A stretch of DNA of 64,000 bases, taken from Isoptericola variabilis 225 (lineage in GTDB: Bacteria > Actinomycetota > Actinomycetes > Actinomycetales > Cellulomonadaceae). The notes beneath the pieces are model-generated. The model had not been told where the DNA came from, searched no databases, and saw only the letters and a list, made by a program, of their open reading frames with translations. The position numbers were made by a program, and so were the translations under genes. Shown one piece after another: positions 18,167 to 27,310 of the stretch. The stretch is from the NCBI RefSeq assembly GCF_000215105.1, contig NC_015588.1, forward strand, positions 3,100,001 through 3,164,000, in the 5' to 3' direction. Positions within the stretch are counted from its first letter, which is position 1, and every line of letters begins with the position of its first letter.

Positions 18167-19435
18167 TCAGCGCACCGGCTCGAGGACCTCGAGCCCGCCG
18201 AGGTAGGGACGCAGGCCCTCAGGGACCCGCACCGAGCCGTCGGGCTGCTGGTGGTTCTCGAGGATCGCGACGATCCAGCGGGTCGTGCCGAGCGTGCCGT
18301 TGAGCGTCGCGACGGTCCGCGTGCCGTCCTCGGTGCGCTCGCGCACGTTCATGCGGCGGGCCTGGAACGTGGTGCAGTTCGACGTCGAGGTCAGCTCGAG
18401 GTAGCGCTGCTGCGTCGGGAGCCACGCCTCGCAGTCGAACTTCCGGGCCGCGCTCGTGCCGAGGTCGCCTGCCGCGGTGTCGATGACCCGGTACGGCAGG
18501 TCGACCGCCGCGAGCATCGCCTCCTCCCAGGCGAGCAGGCGCTCGTGCTCGGCGGCGGCGTCCTCGACCGAGCAGTAGCTGAACATCTCGACCTTGTGGA
18601 ACTGGTGCACGCGGATGATGCCGCGCACGTCCTTGCCGTGCGAGCCCGCCTCGCGGCGGTAGCACGCGCTCCAGCCGGCGTACCGCTTCGGCCCGGCCGA
18701 CAGGTCGACGATCTCGTCGCCGTGGTAGCCCGCGAGCGCCACCTCGGACGTCCCCACGAGGTAGAGGTCGTCGCGCTCGATGCGGTACACCTCGTCGGCG
18801 TGCGCGCCGAGGAAGCCCGTGCCGCGCATGGTGTCCGGGGTGACGAGCGTCGGCGTGATCATCGGCGTGAAGCCCTCCGACACCGCGAGGTCCATCGCCG
18901 CGTTGAGGATCGCGAGCTCGAGGCGCGCGCCGACGCCCGTGAGGAAGTAGAAGCGCGAGCCCGAGACCTTGGCGCCGCGCGCGGTGTCGATCGCGCCGAG
19001 GCGCTCGCCGAGCTCGAGGTGGTCGAGCGGCGTGAAGCCCTCCGCCGCGAAGTCGCGCGGCGCGCCGACCTCCTTGAGCACGACGAAGTCGTCCTCGCCC
19101 CCGGGCGGGGCGCCCTCGACGACGTTGGGGATGCGGTAGAGCAGCTCGTCGAGCTCGGCCTCCGCGGCGTTGGCCTCGCCCTGGCGGGCCTTGACCTCCT
19201 CCGCCAGGTGCTTGGTGCGCGCGAGCAGCGCGGCCTTCTCGTCGCCGGACGCCTTCGCGACCTGCTTGCCGAGCGCCTTCTGCTCGGCACGCAGCCGCTC
19301 GAACTCCGCCAGCGAGGAGCGGCGCCGCGCGTCGGCGTCGAGCGCCGCGTCGACGAGGGCGGGATCCTCCCCGCGAGCCTGCTGGCTCGCGCGGACGACG
19401 TCGGGGTTGTCGCGCAGGAGACGGAGATCGATCAC
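18167..19435 (-). CDS. serS: Seryl-tRNA synthetase
   Basis: 422-aa class II aminoacyl-tRNA synthetase charging tRNA-Ser. An N-terminal coiled-coil arm (residues about 30-110, which grips the long variable arm of tRNA-Ser) precedes the catalytic domain with [13 protein letters not shown], motif 2 ([27 protein letters not shown]) and motif 3 ([18 protein letters not shown]). Start GTG 19435, reading [14 protein letters not shown], matches the universal SerS N terminus. A TAGGCT hexamer 7 nt upstream indicates a leaderless mRNA. It is divergent from the lipid kinase gene and upstream of the HAD gene. Two of its cognate tRNA genes are also in this window. Confidence 0.97.
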   Translation of the reverse strand: MIDLRLLRDNPDVVRASQQARGEDPALVDAALDADARRRSSLAEFERLRAEQKALGKQVAKASGDEKAALLARTKHLAEEVKARQGEANAAEAELDELLYRIPNVVEGAPPGGEDDFVVLKEVGAPRDFAAEGFTPLDHLELGERLGAIDTARGAKVSGSRFYFLTGVGARLELAILNAAMDLAVSEGFTPMITPTLVTPDTMRGTGFLGAHADEVYRIERDDLYLVGTSEVALAGYHGDEIVDLSAGPKRYAGWSACYRREAGSHGKDVRGIIRVHQFHKVEMFSYCSVEDAAAEHERLLAWEEAMLAAVDLPYRVIDTAAGDLGTSAARKFDCEAWLPTQQRYLELTSTSNCTTFQARRMNVRERTEDGTRTVATLNGTLGTTRWIVAILENHQQPDGSVRVPEGLRPYLGGLEVLEPVR

Positions 19436-19442
19436 GCGCGCA

Positions 19443-19448
19443 AGCCTA
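19443..19448 (-). promoter_or_regulatory. -10 hexamer TAGGCT (leaderless serS)
   Basis: On the minus strand TAGGCT ends 7 nt before GTG 19435. Confidence 0.55.
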
Positions 19449-19480
19449 ACCTTCGGCCTGCAAGCCGTCCGTGGGCACCG

Positions 19481-19486
19481 TAGGTT
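19481..19486 (+). promoter_or_regulatory. -10 hexamer TAGGTT (leaderless start)
   Basis: TAGGTT ends 6 nt before ATG 19493. It forms a compact divergent promoter pair with serS. Confidence 0.5.
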
Positions 19487-19492
19487 GCGACC

Positions 19493-20689
19493 ATGCCCAT
19501 CGAGCTCGTGCTGGGGATCGTCGCGCTGGTCGTCGCGCTCGCCGCGCTCGGCGTCGTCCTGCTCGTCTGGCGCACCGAGCGCCGCCGGCCGCCGGAGCCC
19601 CCGGCCACGGCCCCCGGGGCCGTCGCACCCGCCGCGCGCGAGGCCGCGCGGCCCGCGACGGTGCACCGTCCACGGCTCGCCGTCGTCATCAACCCGTCCA
19701 AGGAGGGCGCCGACGAGCTGCGGGCCGCGGTCCGGCGCGTCTGCTCCGAGGCCGCGCTCCCGGAGCCGAAGTTCTTCGAGACGACGGTCGAGGACCCGGG
19801 CACGGGCCAGGCGCGCGAGGCGATCGACTGGGGCGCCGACGTCGTCGTGGCGGCGGGCGGCGACGGGACCGTGCGTGCGGTGGCCGAGGCCATGGTCGGC
19901 ACGGGCCGGCCCATGGGCCTCATCCCGGCGGGCACGGGGAACCTGCTCGCGCGCAACCTCGACATCCCGCTGACGTCGGTGCGCGAGGCCCTGGCGGTCG
20001 TGCTCGGCGGCCAGAACCGTAAGATCGACGTCGGGTGGGCGCGCGTGCTCGAGTACGCCGACCGGCCCGAGGAGCGCCCCGACAGCCAGCCCGGCCTCCC
20101 GCCGCCCCCGCACGACGCCGCGGGCGAACCCGAGGTCGAGCTCGCGAAGCACATCTTCCTCGTCATCGCGGGCCTCGGCTTCGACGCCGCGATGGTCGCC
20201 GACACCGACGACCGCCTCAAGGCCAAGATCGGCTGGATCGCGTACTTCGTCTCCGGCGTGCGGCATCTGCACGCCCACCGCATGCGAGCCCGGATCACGC
20301 TCGACGACCGCCCGCCGGTCGAGGCCCGGCTGCGCACCCTCATGGCCGGCAACTGCGGCCTCCTGCCCGGCGGCATCACGCTGCTGCCCGACGCGATCAT
20401 CGACGACGGCGAGCTCGACGTCGCCGCCGTCGACACGCGCGGCGGCCTCGCCGGCTGGGCGCAGCTCCTCGGCGAGGTCGTGATCCAGGGCGCCGGGCTG
20501 CGCAACGACCTGCCGGGCAAGTTCGGCCGCATCGACCACGCGCGGGCCAAGCGCGTGCACGTTCACGTCGCGGGCGGCGAGCAGGCGCAGGTCGACGGCG
20601 ACCCGCTCGGCCGCGCGACCGAGCTCGAGATGTGGGTCGAGGAGCGCTCGCTCGTCGTGCGCGCACCGGGCGTGGACCTGAGCGCCTGA
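19493..20689 (+). CDS. Diacylglycerol kinase-family lipid kinase (DagK/YegS-like)
   Basis: 398-aa protein with an N-terminal membrane helix (residues 3-26), a Pro/Ala linker, then a DAGK catalytic domain. The nucleotide-binding motif is [15 protein letters not shown], followed by [14 protein letters not shown] and [13 protein letters not shown]. Such enzymes phosphorylate diacylglycerol or related lipids at the inner membrane face, feeding phosphatidic acid recycling. The insertion of about 25 residues rich in Pro (near residue 190-215) is not part of the usual core. Start ATG 19493 is set by the leaderless TAGGTT and by the membrane helix at the extreme N terminus. The lipid substrate is inferred from the family only. 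Confidence 0.87.
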   Translation: MPIELVLGIVALVVALAALGVVLLVWRTERRRPPEPPATAPGAVAPAAREAARPATVHRPRLAVVINPSKEGADELRAAVRRVCSEAALPEPKFFETTVEDPGTGQAREAIDWGADVVVAAGGDGTVRAVAEAMVGTGRPMGLIPAGTGNLLARNLDIPLTSVREALAVVLGGQNRKIDVGWARVLEYADRPEERPDSQPGLPPPPHDAAGEPEVELAKHIFLVIAGLGFDAAMVADTDDRLKAKIGWIAYFVSGVRHLHAHRMRARITLDDRPPVEARLRTLMAGNCGLLPGGITLLPDAIIDDGELDVAAVDTRGGLAGWAQLLGEVVIQGAGLRNDLPGKFGRIDHARAKRVHVHVAGGEQAQVDGDPLGRATELEMWVEERSLVVRAPGVDLSA

Positions 20690-20699
20690 CGTCGCCGCT

Positions 20700-20705
20700 T
20701 AGGCT
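20700..20705 (+). promoter_or_regulatory. -10 hexamer TAGGCT (leaderless start)
   Basis: TAGGCT ends 6 nt before GTG 20712. Confidence 0.5.
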
Positions 20706-20711
20706 GGCGGG

Positions 20712-23700
20712 GTGAACTCGCCGGTCCGCCTGCTCGTCCTCGCGCTGGCCACGTTCGCGACCCTGGTGGGCGGGACCGCGCCCGCGTGGGCGGCCGCGGC
20801 CCTCCCCGGCGCGGCGACGGCCGGCGACGCGGCAGGGGCGTCCGGCGGCGCGGCGGCGACGCACGTGGCCGCGCAGGCACCGACCCAGACGCCGCTCGTC
20901 CTGGTGGGCGCCGCGGGCCTGCAGTGGTCCGACGTCGACCCCGCGCGCACGCCGAACCTGTGGCGGCTCGTCGCGGGCGGCTCCGTCGCCTCCGTCTCGG
21001 TGCGCACCCTCACGCCGACGTGCCCCGTCGATGCCTGGCTCACGCTCTCGGCCGGCAGTCGCGTCCTGGCCGACGCGGACGACCGTGACGCCCCGGCCGA
21101 GCCCGACCCCGAGGACCCGACCACCGAGCCGACGCTCGGGTGCCCCGACCTGCCGGCGCCGGCGGCCACCGGCGAGCTGGAGGCCGCGACCGTGCCCGGC
21201 TGGGACGGGCTGGTCGCCCGCGACCCGCTGTCCCCGCCCACCGCGGTGCCCGGCGCCCTCGGCGAGCTGGCCCGCGAGGCCGGCGTGTGCGCGACGGCGG
21301 TCGGCCCCGGCGCCGCCGTCGCCCTCGCCGGCGCGGACGGCTCGGTCGACCGCTACCTGTCCGACCCCGCCGACCTGACCGCCGCCGACGTCACGGCCTG
21401 CCCCGTGACCGTCGTCGACCTGGGCGCCCTCCCCGACGCCGCGGCCGAGCGCACCGAGGCGCTCGAGGTCCTCGACACGCAGGTCGGGACGCTCGCAGGC
21501 CTCGTGCCGGGCGGGGGCCGCCTCGTCGCCGCGGGCGTCTCGGACACGCCGCTCGGCCCCTCCGACCTCCAGGTGGTCGTCGACTGGACCGCGCCCGGCG
21601 GCGACCCGACGTGGCTCACGTCGACGTCGTCGCGCTGGCCCGGCGTCGTCGTCCTCGCCGACGTCAGTGCGACCGTCGCCGACGCGCTCGCGACGTCGGG
21701 CGAGCTCGAGGACGGCTCGACGGCCACCGCACCCTTCACCGGCTCGGCGCTCGAGCGCGGCGACGCCCGGCGCCTCAGCGTCGCGCGCACGGTCGAGAAC
21801 CGCCGGTACCTCGGCGTGCTCACCGAGACGGTGCCGCAGATGACGCCCGTGCTCGTGGGCACGCTCGCGCTCGCGGACGTGCTCGTCGTGGGCGGGCTGG
21901 TCCTGTCCCGGCGCCGCGCGTCGGCCCGCGAGCCCGGTGCGGTCGCGCGCTCGGCGCACCGCCACCGCCGCCGCCTCGCGCTCGCCGTGCTCACGGTCGC
22001 GTCCTCGCTCCCGGTCGCGGCGACGCTCGCGACCCTGAGCCGGTGGTGGGTGTGGGCTACGCCGGTGACGACGCTCGCGCTCGCCGTCACGTCCGCGACG
22101 GTCGCCGTCGCGCTCGTGGCGTGGTGGCTGTCGCGGCTGCTGGCCGCCTCGCCGTGGCGGCTGCCCACGACGCTCGCCGGCATCACCTGGGTCGTCCTCA
22201 CGGTCGACGGCCTCACGGGGACGACGCTGCAGCAGGGGTCGCTGCTCGGGCCCGCCCCGTCGCTCGGGGCCCGGTTCTACGGCTTCAGCAACACGGTCTT
22301 CGCGGTCTACGCGGTCGCCGGGCTCGTGCTCGCCGCGGGGACCGCCGCGATGCTGCTCCGGCGCGGCCGGGCCCGGGCGGCGACCGTGGTCGCCGGGGCG
22401 CTCGGCGTCGTGACCGTGCTCGTCGACGGCCTGCCGCCGTTCGGCGCCGACCTGGGCGGCATCTTCGCGCTCGTGCCGGGCTTCGCGGTGCTCGTGCTCG
22501 GGGTCGCCGGCGTGCGCGTCACCTGGGGCCGGCTGGTCGCGATCGGCGCGGCGACCGTCGGCGTCGTGCTCGTCGTCGCCGTCACGGACTGGGCGACGGG
22601 CCCCAAGACGCACCTCGGCGGGTTCGTCCAGTCGGTGCTCGACGGCCACGCGCTCGGCGTCGTCGCCGGCAAGGCGGCCGGCGCGTGGGCGACCGTCGCC
22701 AACCCCGGGGGCGCCCTCCTGCTGGTCGGCGCGGTCGCGCTCACCTGGGCGCTGCTCGACCCCGAGCGGTGGCGGCTCGACGGCGTCGCCGCCGCGTACG
22801 CCGAGTACCCACTGCTGCGCCGGCTCGTCCTCGCGCTCGTCACGACGGCGGCCGTGGGCACGGTGCTCAACGACTCCGGCATCGCCGTCACGCTGTTCGT
22901 CACGCTCGTCGCCGCCCCGATGCTGCTCAGCGGGCCGCTCGAGCACGCCGAACGCTCGGCCGCGGCCACCGGTGCGCGCGCCGCGTCGCCGAGCACCACC
23001 CCGGCCGCCGCAGCGGCACCGGAGGACGACCGGTCCCCGCGCGTCGCCCCCACCGCGGGCATGCTCGTCGGCGTGAGCTCGGCGGTGCTCGTGGCCCTGC
23101 TCCTCGGCTCGACGGCGCTGCCCGCGCGCGGCCTGGCGAGCGCGGGCGACGTCACCGGGCCGGGCACGCCGGTCGTCGACGCAGGGTCGCCCGTCGTGCT
23201 CGTCGGCACCCAGGGCCTGCGCTGGGACGACGTGACACCCGCCCAGACGCCCGCCCTGTGGGAGCTGCTGCGCGACGGCGCGTCCGGCGCGGGCGTCACG
23301 CCCGCCGTCACCGGACCCTCGGCCGACTGCGCGGCCGCGGGCTGGCTCGGGCTCTCCTCGGGCCGCAGCCCCGTCACCGGCCAGACCGTCGACGGCACGT
23401 GGACCTGCCAGCCGTGGTCCGTCGAGGCCGGCGGTGCCGGCGCAGGCGCCGTCGTCGAGGGCTGGGACGGCCTGGTCGCGCTGCAGTCGCGCTCGGAGTT
23501 CCGCCCCCGGCTCGGCGTGCTCGGCGCCGCGCTGGCCGACGCCGGCGTGTGCGCGACCGCCGTCGGGCCCGGGGCCGGGCTCGCCCTCGCCGGGCGCGAC
23601 GGGACGGTCGACCGGTACTTCGACCTCGACGCCGCGCTCGCCGACCCGCAGGACGCGTTCGGCTGCCCGCTCACCGTCGTCGACGCCGGGGCCGCCGCGT

Positions 23701-25277
23701 TCCACCCGACCGGCGTCGGGACGACGTCGCGGCCCGTGCCCGACGACGCCACGACCGGCAACCCGACCGTCGACGGCGACGCGCGCGCGGCCGCCGTCCG
23801 GGCCGTCGACGCGACCGTGCGCCGCGTGCTCGCGGCCGTGCCCGACGACGCGACCGTGCTCGTGCTCGACGTCGGCAACCCGTCGCCCGCACGTCCCTCG
23901 CTCGGCATCGGGCTCGCCGACGCCGACGCGGGCGACGCGCCCGCCTACCTCACGTCCGCCGCGACGCGCTGGCTCGGCGTCGTGCGCCTGCTCGACGTGC
24001 CCACGACGCTCGTCGAGGCGTTCGGCCTCCCCCGGCCCGTCGACGTCAGCGGCTCGCCCCTGACGCTCGCGCACGAGCGGCCGTCCGACACCACCGACAC
24101 GGTCTCCGAGCTCGCGGGCATCACGCACCGCGACCACTCGCTGCGCGTGACGACGGGCACCGTGACGACCGTCCCCACGTACGTGTCGCTGCTCGCGCTC
24201 GTGCCCGTCGTCCTGCTCCTGCCCCGCTGGCGCCGCGCCGGCCGCGCGCGGGCCGTGCGCGCGACGTCGCGCGTGCTCGACGGCGTGCTGCTCGCCTGCG
24301 CGTCGGTGCCCGCGGCGGCGTTCCTCATGTCGGCGTGGGGCTGGTGGCGGCTCGAGTCGCCGTCCGCCGGGCTGTGGACGTCGCTGCTCGCGAGCACCGC
24401 GGTCGTCGCGCTCGTGGGTGCGCTCGCGCCACGGCGGCCGGCATGGGCGGGGCCGACCCTCGTCGCGACGCTCACGTTCGCCGTGCTCACGCTCGACGCG
24501 GTGCTCGGCACCCCGATGCACCGCGGCAGCCCGCTCGGCTCGTCGCCGACGCTCGGCGGCCGGTACTACGGCTTCGGCAACCCCACCTACTCCGTGTACG
24601 CGGTCGCGGCCGTGTTCTGCGCGGCGGGCGTCGCGACGTTCGTGGCACGGCGCTGGAACCGCGTCGCCGGTGCGGTGGTCGCCGGCGTCATCGGGCTCGT
24701 GACCCTCGTGGTCACGGTGTGGCCGACGTTCGGCGTCGACGTCGGCGGCGGCCTCGTCCTGCTGCCCGTGTTCGTCGTGCTCGTGCTCGGCGTGCTGGGC
24801 GCCCGCCTCACCTGGCGGCGGCTGTTCCTCGCGGGCGGTGCCGGCGTCCTGCTCGTGGCGCTCATCGGGGTGCTCGACTGGATGCGGCCGGCCGCCGAGC
24901 GCACGCACCTGGGCGCGTTCGTCCAGTCGGTGCTCGACGGCACGGCGGTCGAGACCGTCGTGCGCAAGGCCGGCTACGCGCTGCGCTCGCTCGGCGGCGG
25001 GTTCCCGGCGTGGCTCGCGCTGGCGGTGCTCGTGGGCGTCGTGCTCGCGCTGTGGGGCGGGCGTCGCCTGCGGGCGGCGTGGCTCGTGCGCGCCGAGGAG
25101 GCGTGGCCGATGCTGCGGCCCGTCCTGGTGGCCCTGCTCGTCGCGGGCGTGGGCGGCGCGCTCGTCAACGACTACGGCATCCGCGTGGTGACGATCATGC
25201 TGTTCGCCGCGGTACCGCTCGTCGGGCTGCTCGTGCTGCGCACGGACGACGCGCGGGCCGCCGTCGGGCAGCGGTAG
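20712..25277 (+). CDS. Very large membrane protein with two tandem copies of a phosphatase-like plus multi-TM module
   Basis: 1521-aa protein that I do not recognise as a named family. It starts with a signal-like helix and Ala-rich linker. Each half then has an extracytoplasmic domain followed by about seven or eight membrane helices. The halves are clearly duplicated. PLVLVGAAGLQWSDVDPA near residue 57 matches PVVLVGTQGLRWDDVTPA near residue 825. RFYGFSNTVFAVYAVAG matches RYYGFGNPTYSVYAVAA. THLGGFVQSVLDG matches THLGAFVQSVLDG. A helix near residue 785-805 opens the second half like an internal signal anchor. The extracytoplasmic part, with short Asp-containing motifs and AWLTLSAG-type sequence, recalls alkaline-phosphatase-like folds, but no metal site could be assigned. 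Start GTG 20712. It may be a cell-envelope enzyme or glycan-polymer factor; this is inference. Confidence 0.8.
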   Translation: MNSPVRLLVLALATFATLVGGTAPAWAAAALPGAATAGDAAGASGGAAATHVAAQAPTQTPLVLVGAAGLQWSDVDPARTPNLWRLVAGGSVASVSVRTLTPTCPVDAWLTLSAGSRVLADADDRDAPAEPDPEDPTTEPTLGCPDLPAPAATGELEAATVPGWDGLVARDPLSPPTAVPGALGELAREAGVCATAVGPGAAVALAGADGSVDRYLSDPADLTAADVTACPVTVVDLGALPDAAAERTEALEVLDTQVGTLAGLVPGGGRLVAAGVSDTPLGPSDLQVVVDWTAPGGDPTWLTSTSSRWPGVVVLADVSATVADALATSGELEDGSTATAPFTGSALERGDARRLSVARTVENRRYLGVLTETVPQMTPVLVGTLALADVLVVGGLVLSRRRASAREPGAVARSAHRHRRRLALAVLTVASSLPVAATLATLSRWWVWATPVTTLALAVTSATVAVALVAWWLSRLLAASPWRLPTTLAGITWVVLTVDGLTGTTLQQGSLLGPAPSLGARFYGFSNTVFAVYAVAGLVLAAGTAAMLLRRGRARAATVVAGALGVVTVLVDGLPPFGADLGGIFALVPGFAVLVLGVAGVRVTWGRLVAIGAATVGVVLVVAVTDWATGPKTHLGGFVQSVLDGHALGVVAGKAAGAWATVANPGGALLLVGAVALTWALLDPERWRLDGVAAAYAEYPLLRRLVLALVTTAAVGTVLNDSGIAVTLFVTLVAAPMLLSGPLEHAERSAAATGARAASPSTTPAAAAAPEDDRSPRVAPTAGMLVGVSSAVLVALLLGSTALPARGLASAGDVTGPGTPVVDAGSPVVLVGTQGLRWDDVTPAQTPALWELLRDGASGAGVTPAVTGPSADCAAAGWLGLSSGRSPVTGQTVDGTWTCQPWSVEAGGAGAGAVVEGWDGLVALQSRSEFRPRLGVLGAALADAGVCATAVGPGAGLALAGRDGTVDRYFDLDAALADPQDAFGCPLTVVDAGAAAFHPTGVGTTSRPVPDDATTGNPTVDGDARAAAVRAVDATVRRVLAAVPDDATVLVLDVGNPSPARPSLGIGLADADAGDAPAYLTSAATRWLGVVRLLDVPTTLVEAFGLPRPVDVSGSPLTLAHERPSDTTDTVSELAGITHRDHSLRVTTGTVTTVPTYVSLLALVPVVLLLPRWRRAGRARAVRATSRVLDGVLLACASVPAAAFLMSAWGWWRLESPSAGLWTSLLASTAVVALVGALAPRRPAWAGPTLVATLTFAVLTLDAVLGTPMHRGSPLGSSPTLGGRYYGFGNPTYSVYAVAAVFCAAGVATFVARRWNRVAGAVVAGVIGLVTLVVTVWPTFGVDVGGGLVLLPVFVVLVLGVLGARLTWRRLFLAGGAGVLLVALIGVLDWMRPAAERTHLGAFVQSVLDGTAVETVVRKAGYALRSLGGGFPAWLALAVLVGVVLALWGGRRLRAAWLVRAEEAWPMLRPVLVALLVAGVGGALVNDYGIRVVTIMLFAAVPLVGLLVLRTDDARAAVGQR

Positions 25278-25292
25278 CTGCCCGGGCGCGCC

Positions 25293-25334
25293 GCGTCAGC
25301 GGTGCACGAGCACGCGTCAGCGGTGCACGGGGCC
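25293..25334. repeat. Two 21-bp direct repeats at the glycosyltransferase 3' end
   Basis: GCGTCAGCGGTGCACG occurs at 25293-25308 and again at 25314-25329, with a 21-bp period. The second copy holds the last codons and TGA stop of the glycosyltransferase gene (minus strand), so the first looks like a duplicated gene end. Confidence 0.7.
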
Positions 25335-26216
25335 GCGCGGCTTGCCGATGCCGCGCACGGCGTCGACGGTGCCGCGCAGGCGGCGGGCGTTGACCGCGAG
25401 GACGACGTCCCGGTACTGGGCCGCCCGGTGGAGCTGGCCCTTGAGGTCGTTCGACGAGGGGCGGTGCCGCAGGTCGCAGGGGACCTCGACGGCGACGTAG
25501 CCCTGGCGCAGCAGGTCGATCGTCATGCCCGTCTCGACGCCCCACCCGTGGGCGAGCGGCGTCGCCGCCTCGAACGCCTCGCGCGTCAGGCAGCGCATGC
25601 CGGACAGCGGCTGGCTCGGGCTCCAGCCCGTGAGGTGCTGGATCGCGCGACGGGCCGTCCCGACGACGATGCCCCGGCCGCCCGCGCCCTTCTGGGGCGG
25701 CAGCAGCGCGATCGACATGTCGGCCACGCCCTCCCGGACGGGCGCGACCAGGGGCGCGGTGTTGACCGCGGTGTCGCCGAGGTCGCCGTCGAGGAAGAGC
25801 AGCAGCCGCGGCGGCCGCCCGTCGGCGTCGCGCATCGCCACGACGGCGGCGCCGGTCTCCATCGCCGCCGCCTTGCCGCGGTTGTGGGAGTGCCGGACGA
25901 CGACCGCGCCGGCGTCGCGCGCCACGTGCTGCGTGTCGTCCTCGGAGCCGTCGTCGACCACGAGCACGAGGTCGACGTGCGGGATCGCGCGCGCCGAGCG
26001 CACCGTCGCGGCGATGCGCTCCGACTCGTCCTTCGCGGGGATCACGACGGCGACGCGCTGGAGGTTCCGGCTCCCGCGGCCCGACGTCGGCCGCGGCGTC
26101 TTGGCGACCGGCATGGTGCCGGCGCGTCGGGTCAAGGGCGCCTCGGTGTCCGCGCTCGTGGCTCCGGCGGACGCGGTGTCCGCCCTCGCGCCGGCTGCCC
26201 CGTGGTCCGTGTTCAC
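25317..26216 (-). CDS. Glycosyltransferase family 2 (glucosyl-3-phosphoglycerate synthase-like)
   Basis: 299-aa GT-A-fold glycosyltransferase. An N-terminal disordered segment of about 55 residues precedes the core. The core opens with VAVVIPAKDESERIAATVRSA. The sugar-nucleotide site is VVDDGSEDDT, the metal motif region is LFLDGDLGD, and the acceptor segment is LSGMRCLTREAFEAA. The arrangement is like GT2/GT81 enzymes such as glucosyl-3-phosphoglycerate synthases and dolichyl-phosphate glucosyltransferases. Start GTG 26216 is chosen for AGGGAG at 5-10 nt; earlier and later starts are possible because the N terminus is not conserved. It converges with the large membrane-protein gene. The donor and acceptor are unknown. 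Confidence 0.8.
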   Translation of the reverse strand: MNTDHGAAGARADTASAGATSADTEAPLTRRAGTMPVAKTPRPTSGRGSRNLQRVAVVIPAKDESERIAATVRSARAIPHVDLVLVVDDGSEDDTQHVARDAGAVVVRHSHNRGKAAAMETGAAVVAMRDADGRPPRLLLFLDGDLGDTAVNTAPLVAPVREGVADMSIALLPPQKGAGGRGIVVGTARRAIQHLTGWSPSQPLSGMRCLTREAFEAATPLAHGWGVETGMTIDLLRQGYVAVEVPCDLRHRPSSNDLKGQLHRAAQYRDVVLAVNARRLRGTVDAVRGIGKPRGPVHR

Positions 26217-26242
26217 GACTCCCTGCCCGATAGGTCGACGGA

Positions 26243-26270
26243 GATCCACCGGTGGACATCACCGGGGATC
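26243..26270 (-). promoter_or_regulatory. 5' UTR hairpin upstream of the glycosyltransferase
   Basis: An inverted repeat, GATCCACCGGTG and CACCGGGGATC, lies 27 nt upstream of GTG 26216. A TAGAGT hexamer stands further upstream on the minus strand (about 26300). It could be an operator or an mRNA hairpin; nothing identifies the regulator. Confidence 0.3.
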
Positions 26271-26397
26271 GGTAGTGCAAAGATTTCCCCCAGAACTCTA
26301 CTCCGTCCGAGGCCGGGACTTTGCGTAGAACCGGACTTCCGAGGGACCGAACGGGTGAAGATCTCGTGACCGGGGCCCGTCGCCGTCGGCGGGCGTC

Positions 26398-27225
26398 TCA
26401 GCGCAGCGTGACCTGACGAGAGACGATACCCGCTCGCGCACGCCGCTGGTTCGCGTCGAGCGGGGCGGTCTCGGCGAGCGCCGCGTCGAGACGGCGGCCC
26501 AGCTCCCGGACGGGCTCCTCGATGTCGGCCGCCTCCGTCCCGCGCGGGAGCTCCCACACCGGGACCACGAGGCCGCAGGCGCGGAACATGCCCAGGAACT
26601 TGCCCTCGGCGAGGCCGGACTCGCGGGCCGCGTGCAGGCGGGCGATCGCGTCGACCACCCGGTCCTCGTCCTCCGGCCGGGCCCAGCGCAGGAACTCGCG
26701 CGACATGCGGCACCAGTACGCCGACGGGACCGACTCGAGCTTGACCGTGGGGACGGTCGACTCGGCGGCCTGGTCGAGCGACGCACGGATCTCGTCCGTC
26801 ATCTCGGCCGACGAGTCGAGCCAGTACTCGTACCCCTCGTGGACCGTGACCTCGAACGGCACCGACGTGTCGAGCACGTCCTGCAGGCGCGGGGCGTCCG
26901 CGGTGTCGAGGTGCTCGGGCAGGATGCCGGTGCCCGGCTCGGCCGCGATCGCGGCGAGCAGCGCGGCCGCGAGGGAGCGGCTCAGGTCGTTTGAGCTGAG
27001 CACGCCCTGGAGCGCCAGCAGGACGGTGCCGTCCTCGCGGTGCAGCGCGCACCAGCCGCCGGGCAGCACGGTGGTGACGACGACGTCGCGCGACCCGTGC
27101 TCCGCCGTCGTGCGGGCGGGCGCCGTCGCCGACGGCACGATCTCGCGCATCGCGACCCAGTCCGCCTCACCAGGCAGACCCTCGAACGGACGCAGGACGA
27201 GATCGGAGGCGGAGGACTTGGCCAT
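26398..27225 (-). CDS. DUF5926-family protein
   Basis: 275-aa cytoplasmic protein of the actinobacterial DUF5926 family. The N-terminal pattern VLRPFEGLPGEADWVAMREIVPSATA is the family signature. There is no signal peptide, membrane helix or recognisable catalytic motif. The C-terminal half is helical and rich in Glu and Arg. Start ATG 27225 lies 7 nt after a TAGGAT hexamer, so it is probably leaderless. The gene is conserved in actinobacteria but has no assigned function that I know of. Downstream (26217-26397) lies the upstream region of the glycosyltransferase gene. Confidence 0.8.
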   Translation of the reverse strand: MAKSSASDLVLRPFEGLPGEADWVAMREIVPSATAPARTTAEHGSRDVVVTTVLPGGWCALHREDGTVLLALQGVLSSNDLSRSLAAALLAAIAAEPGTGILPEHLDTADAPRLQDVLDTSVPFEVTVHEGYEYWLDSSAEMTDEIRASLDQAAESTVPTVKLESVPSAYWCRMSREFLRWARPEDEDRVVDAIARLHAARESGLAEGKFLGMFRACGLVVPVWELPRGTEAADIEEPVRELGRRLDAALAETAPLDANQRRARAGIVSRQVTLR

Positions 27226-27232
27226 GCCCGCG

Positions 27233-27238
27233 ATCCTA
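27233..27238 (-). promoter_or_regulatory. -10 hexamer TAGGAT (leaderless start)
   Basis: On the minus strand TAGGAT ends 7 nt before ATG 27225. Confidence 0.55.
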
Positions 27239-27258
27239 GCGGTGCGCCCCCCGGACGC

Positions 27259-27296
27259 GATCCGTCCCGCCACGGCGGACCGTGGCGGGACGGATC
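27259..27296 (-). terminator. Terminator of the LPxTG surface-protein gene
   Basis: The perfect stem GATCCGTCCCGCCACGG and its complement lies just past the stop at 27311. The inner part, CCGCCACGG...CCGTGGCGG, is shared with the terminator of the paralogue at 30725-30767. Confidence 0.8.
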
Positions 27297-27310
27297 GGTC
27301 GTGCGGCGCG

